64,000 bases of DNA from Bradyrhizobium sp. 170. Its GTDB lineage: Bacteria; Pseudomonadota; Alphaproteobacteria; Rhizobiales; Xanthobacteraceae. Shown in pieces: positions 61,956 through 64,000 of the stretch (position 1 is the stretch's first letter; every line of letters begins with the position of its first letter). Location of the stretch: positions 7,192,001 to 7,256,000 of the forward strand of contig NZ_CP064703.1 of the NCBI RefSeq assembly GCF_023101085.1, given 5' to 3'. A program made the translations under genes and the position numbers. Under the pieces are notes generated by a model. The model ran no database searches. It saw nothing but the letters and a program-made list of their open reading frames with translations, and was not told the DNA's origin.

Positions 61956-62132
61956 TTAGTAAGGCAAAAGCTCGGAAGCTTTTGTCCCGGCCAGGCTGTG
62001 GAAGTTCTTGCAATGATCTATGACTGTACCGGCGGCATGACGCTCGGTCGAAGGTGAGTACGACCACAGCATGGTGGTTGCAGTAGTGAGAAGGGCAACA
62101 GCCGCAATTGCAGATATGATCAGATGCTTCAT
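61956..62132 (-). CDS. Small exported peptide
   Basis: 58 residues from the ATG at 62132 with GGAGG upstream (spacing six), preferred over a longer frame. MKHLIISAIAAVALLTTATT MLW is a signal peptide or single membrane anchor; the mature part (SYSPSTERHAAGTVIDHCKN, FHSLAGTKASELLPY) has one Cys. No family recognised. Confidence 0.6.
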   Translation of the reverse strand: MKHLIISAIAAVALLTTATTMLWSYSPSTERHAAGTVIDHCKNFHSLAGTKASELLPY

Positions 62133-62326
62133 GGGAAACCTCCGGTTTCCTTCCACGAAGGTTCGTTCGACAGCTTGACCCAAGGTTCAATGAAACATGG
62201 GCGCTGGTGAACTATGCACGTTGCCTCGCATTACGCTTCCCGTTGAAATAAAAGAGGAAATCGTTTCGATGGAACCTGTTATTTAAAAAAACTCGATCAC
62301 GTTTGGATGAGTGGCCTCTTAGCGGG

Positions 62327-63082
62327 CTAGAGCGCCCATCCGAACGTGCGTTGCAGAGTCTCACTGGCGTTCGAATCGAACCAGCGCCCGTGGCTGAGAA
62401 TGATGCGTTCTGGCTGCCATGACAGCATTTTTTGGACCGCCGCTCGCGTCTTTCGTTTCTGCAAAAGAAGCGGCAACCGCATCCCGAAGAATATTTGGCC
62501 GCGCGGATAGTACATTCCGGTCAGCTTGGCGGCGAACCGCCATGGCTGCCTGATCATGTCAAGCTCAAGGTTTATGATGGTGTCAGCCAATATGAGGGTT
62601 TTCGACTCCTTGTGGAAGAAAACAATCTCCCCGAAAATTCCTCCGGGAACGGCGGTCTGATCAATTTCGGCGCGCCATTCCTCCGGCGGTTCGATGCCGA
62701 TGTCTCTATCGAAATGCACATCGATGCCCCGCGAGCGGGCACGCTTGCGTGCGCGCGGAGAGGCCCAGGCAACCGCCCCCGGAAACGCACGCGACCACTC
62801 GCCAATGTGCGCGTAATGGAACTGATTCGGCGATACGAGGTGGCGGACTGTGCCCATCGCCTGCAGGCGGTCCGCGAGCGCAGGCTCGAATGCGATGGGG
62901 GAATGGATGAACAGGTCGCCGTTGCCGAGCCGCACCACGGTCATCCGAGTAGTAAACGGCAACGGAAGCCTTACTCCGGCCGTCGTCAAATACTCGAAAG
63001 GACCGTCCACGATACCAATGTTTCGGGCCACCGGCTTGTATTGATTTAGGGGTTCGTAGACCTCTGACGCGGCACCAGCCAT
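62327..63082 (-). CDS. DUF4336 protein (metallo-beta-lactamase-like fold)
   Basis: 251 residues. LNQYKPVARNIGIVDGPFEY, MTVVRLGNGDLFIHSPIAFE and VRHLVSPNQFHYAHIGEWSR match DUF4336, a family resembling metallo-beta-lactamases with altered metal ligands (HYAHIGEW in place of HxHxDH). The C-terminal part has KTLILADTIINLELD and IILSHGRWF. Probably a hydrolase-like or binding protein; catalytic status uncertain. Divergent from the ICMT-like gene. Confidence 0.82.
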   Translation of the reverse strand: MAGAASEVYEPLNQYKPVARNIGIVDGPFEYLTTAGVRLPLPFTTRMTVVRLGNGDLFIHSPIAFEPALADRLQAMGTVRHLVSPNQFHYAHIGEWSRAFPGAVAWASPRARKRARSRGIDVHFDRDIGIEPPEEWRAEIDQTAVPGGIFGEIVFFHKESKTLILADTIINLELDMIRQPWRFAAKLTGMYYPRGQIFFGMRLPLLLQKRKTRAAVQKMLSWQPERIILSHGRWFDSNASETLQRTFGWAL

Positions 63083-63164
63083 GGTCTAATCGCCTATTCG
63101 ATACAGCGGACTTGGGCAGGCAAGGCCGAGCGGCCCTCCACATCCGGGTTGATCCAAGGCAGAC

Positions 63165-63193
63165 CTGACGCTCCCGGTGCGGGGCGCTATAAT
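63165..63193 (+). promoter_or_regulatory. Sigma-70-type promoter before the ICMT-like gene
   Basis: CTGACG (63165-63170) and a perfect TATAAT (63188-63193) are separated by 17 nt. The gene start at 63215 lies about 22 nt beyond the -10 box, leaving a very short leader. Confidence 0.6.
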
Positions 63194-63214
63194 AGCAAAG
63201 AATGGATCGTGTCC

Positions 63215-63721
63215 ATGCGAAGAACCGCCGCCGTCATAGGCACCGCCATTTTCTTCGTGTTCGTGCCCTGCGTGGTGGCCGGGGTGGTGCCGTGGTGGAT
63301 TTCGCACTGGGAGTTTAGGTTGTCGTTTCTCGGCGTCGAGCTCACGCGCTTCGTCGGCTCCGCGCTAATTCTTGCCGGCGTATCCGGGCTCGTGGATTCA
63401 TTCGGGCGTTTCGCGCTGCAGGGGCTCGGCACGCCAGCGCCGATCGCCCCGACCCAACACCTCGTCGTTACCGGCCTCTATCGCTATGTGCGCAATCCAA
63501 TCTACGTGGCGGTCGCCACCGTCAATTTCGGCCAGGCGGTCCTGTTTGGCGATTGGCGGCTGTTCGCCTACGGCGCGGTCTTCTGCCTCGTCTGCCACCT
63601 GTTTGTCGTGGGCTACGAGGAGCCGACGCTAAAAAAATCATTCGGGGCGGAATACGAAGCTTTCCGCATCAATGTGCCGCGTTGGATCCTGCGCCTGACC
63701 GCGTGGCGAGGCGGTCGGTAG
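63215..63721 (+). CDS. Isoprenylcysteine carboxyl methyltransferase-like membrane protein
   Basis: 168 residues from the ATG at 63215, which fits the promoter at 63165-63193. Four or five hydrophobic segments (AVIGTAIFFVFVPCVVAGVV, VGSALILAGVSGLVDSF, AVLFGDWRLFAYGAVFCLVC). LVVTGLYRYVRNPIYVAVAT and EPTLKKSFGAEYEAFRINVP are the SAM-binding core of the ICMT/PEMT-like family. Bacterial members methylate unknown, sometimes lipid, substrates in the inner membrane. Divergent from DUF4336. Confidence 0.8.
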   Translation: MRRTAAVIGTAIFFVFVPCVVAGVVPWWISHWEFRLSFLGVELTRFVGSALILAGVSGLVDSFGRFALQGLGTPAPIAPTQHLVVTGLYRYVRNPIYVAVATVNFGQAVLFGDWRLFAYGAVFCLVCHLFVVGYEEPTLKKSFGAEYEAFRINVPRWILRLTAWRGGR

Positions 63722-63965
63722 CGGCTGTAAGGTATAACCTTGGCGCTGATTATTGATGGGCCTCTCCTGAAGGCTCTTCAGCAAAGTTTGTCCGAAAGTG
63801 GCCCACACCGACGAAATCCCGCGCTCGTCCAAGTGTCGGCTGTTAAGGGTCGACCGGAAATGGCTGACGTATGGCCAAAACGACGCGACTGGCGAGCCGG
63901 CTTTGGAAACTGTGCCCCGGCAGGCCGTCGTCAGCATATATTTATTGGGCACAAGGAGGTGCGAT
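63722..63965. other. Intergenic stretch before the last gene
   Basis: No gene. A diverged repeat-like patch lies at about 63790-63870. Confidence 0.35.
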
Positions 63966-64000
63966 ATGGCGACAACAGCTACCCAAGTCGTTCTTGATAC
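63966..64000 (+). CDS. Start of a gene cut by the window end
   Basis: AAGGAGG (63953-63959) seven bases before an ATG at 63966 is an ideal ribosome-binding site. The visible sequence is MATTATQVVLD. The product cannot be named from eleven residues. Confidence 0.6.
   Translation, partial: MATTATQVVLD

Overview
The window looks like chromosome from a Bradyrhizobium-type alphaproteobacterium. The evidence is high GC, many periplasmic Bug/TctC-type binding proteins, an exo-type polysaccharide locus, a GlnK-AmtB pair, an RpoH-type sigma factor, many small lineage-restricted genes and a family of short interspersed repeats with the minus-strand reading YSITSSA. No rRNA, tRNA or CRISPR array was recognised.

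Layout. 0-5 kb: Tat-exported S41-like peptidase, ornithine aminotransferase (rocD), metallophosphoesterase and a frameshifted MarR pseudogene. 5.4-15 kb: a catabolic locus with three FAD monooxygenases (the third frameshifted), two TctC-type binding proteins, a TPP-dependent enzyme and an IclR regulator. Two AT-rich inverted repeats sharing AATCT-N9-AGATT lie on either side of the regulator and suggest one regulon. 15-18.8 kb: lysine-rich secreted peptide, IstB and ABC-ATPase remnants, metK, galE. 19-35.7 kb: an exopolysaccharide locus. A minus-strand series of overlapping genes runs from an ExoY-like priming transferase through glycosyltransferases, a pyruvyl transferase, a Wzy/ExoQ-like polymerase, a Wzc/ExoP-like protein with a degenerate Walker A, methyltransferases and an acetyltransferase. 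A separate wzx-exoF pair and a divergent GH16 glycanase follow. 36-38.2 kb: decayed mobile DNA (IS1595-type zinc ribbon, AT-hook protein, integrase tail, regulator fragment). 38.2-40.6 kb: ExsH-like GH16-RTX glycanase and a C13 (legumain-like) peptidase.

41-46.5 kb: an accessory stretch of small genes, including a protein ending in a domain like the C-terminal domain of RNA polymerase alpha, and two small genes behind near-identical 58-nt leaders. 46.7-49.1 kb: rpoH, a divergent MarR regulator with a five-cysteine tail, and a truncated rpoH duplicate. 49-52.5 kb: receiver-only response regulator, acidic peptide, glnK-amtB. 52.6-55 kb: broken IS1182-type transposase abutting a glycerophosphodiesterase gene, then phage-like debris. 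56-64 kb: PaaK/CapK-like enzyme, an 18-residue lysine-rich peptide gene, NDUFA9-like reductase, cupin and VOC proteins, DUF4336, an ICMT-like membrane methyltransferase, and the start of a gene cut by the window end.

Functionally, galE, the polysaccharide operon, wzx-exoF and the two GH16 glycanases probably make, export and trim one acidic, substituted polysaccharide. The 5-15 kb locus probably takes up and oxidises an aromatic acid. Several broken genes and the repeat family mark the spaces between these modules as sites of past insertion and decay.
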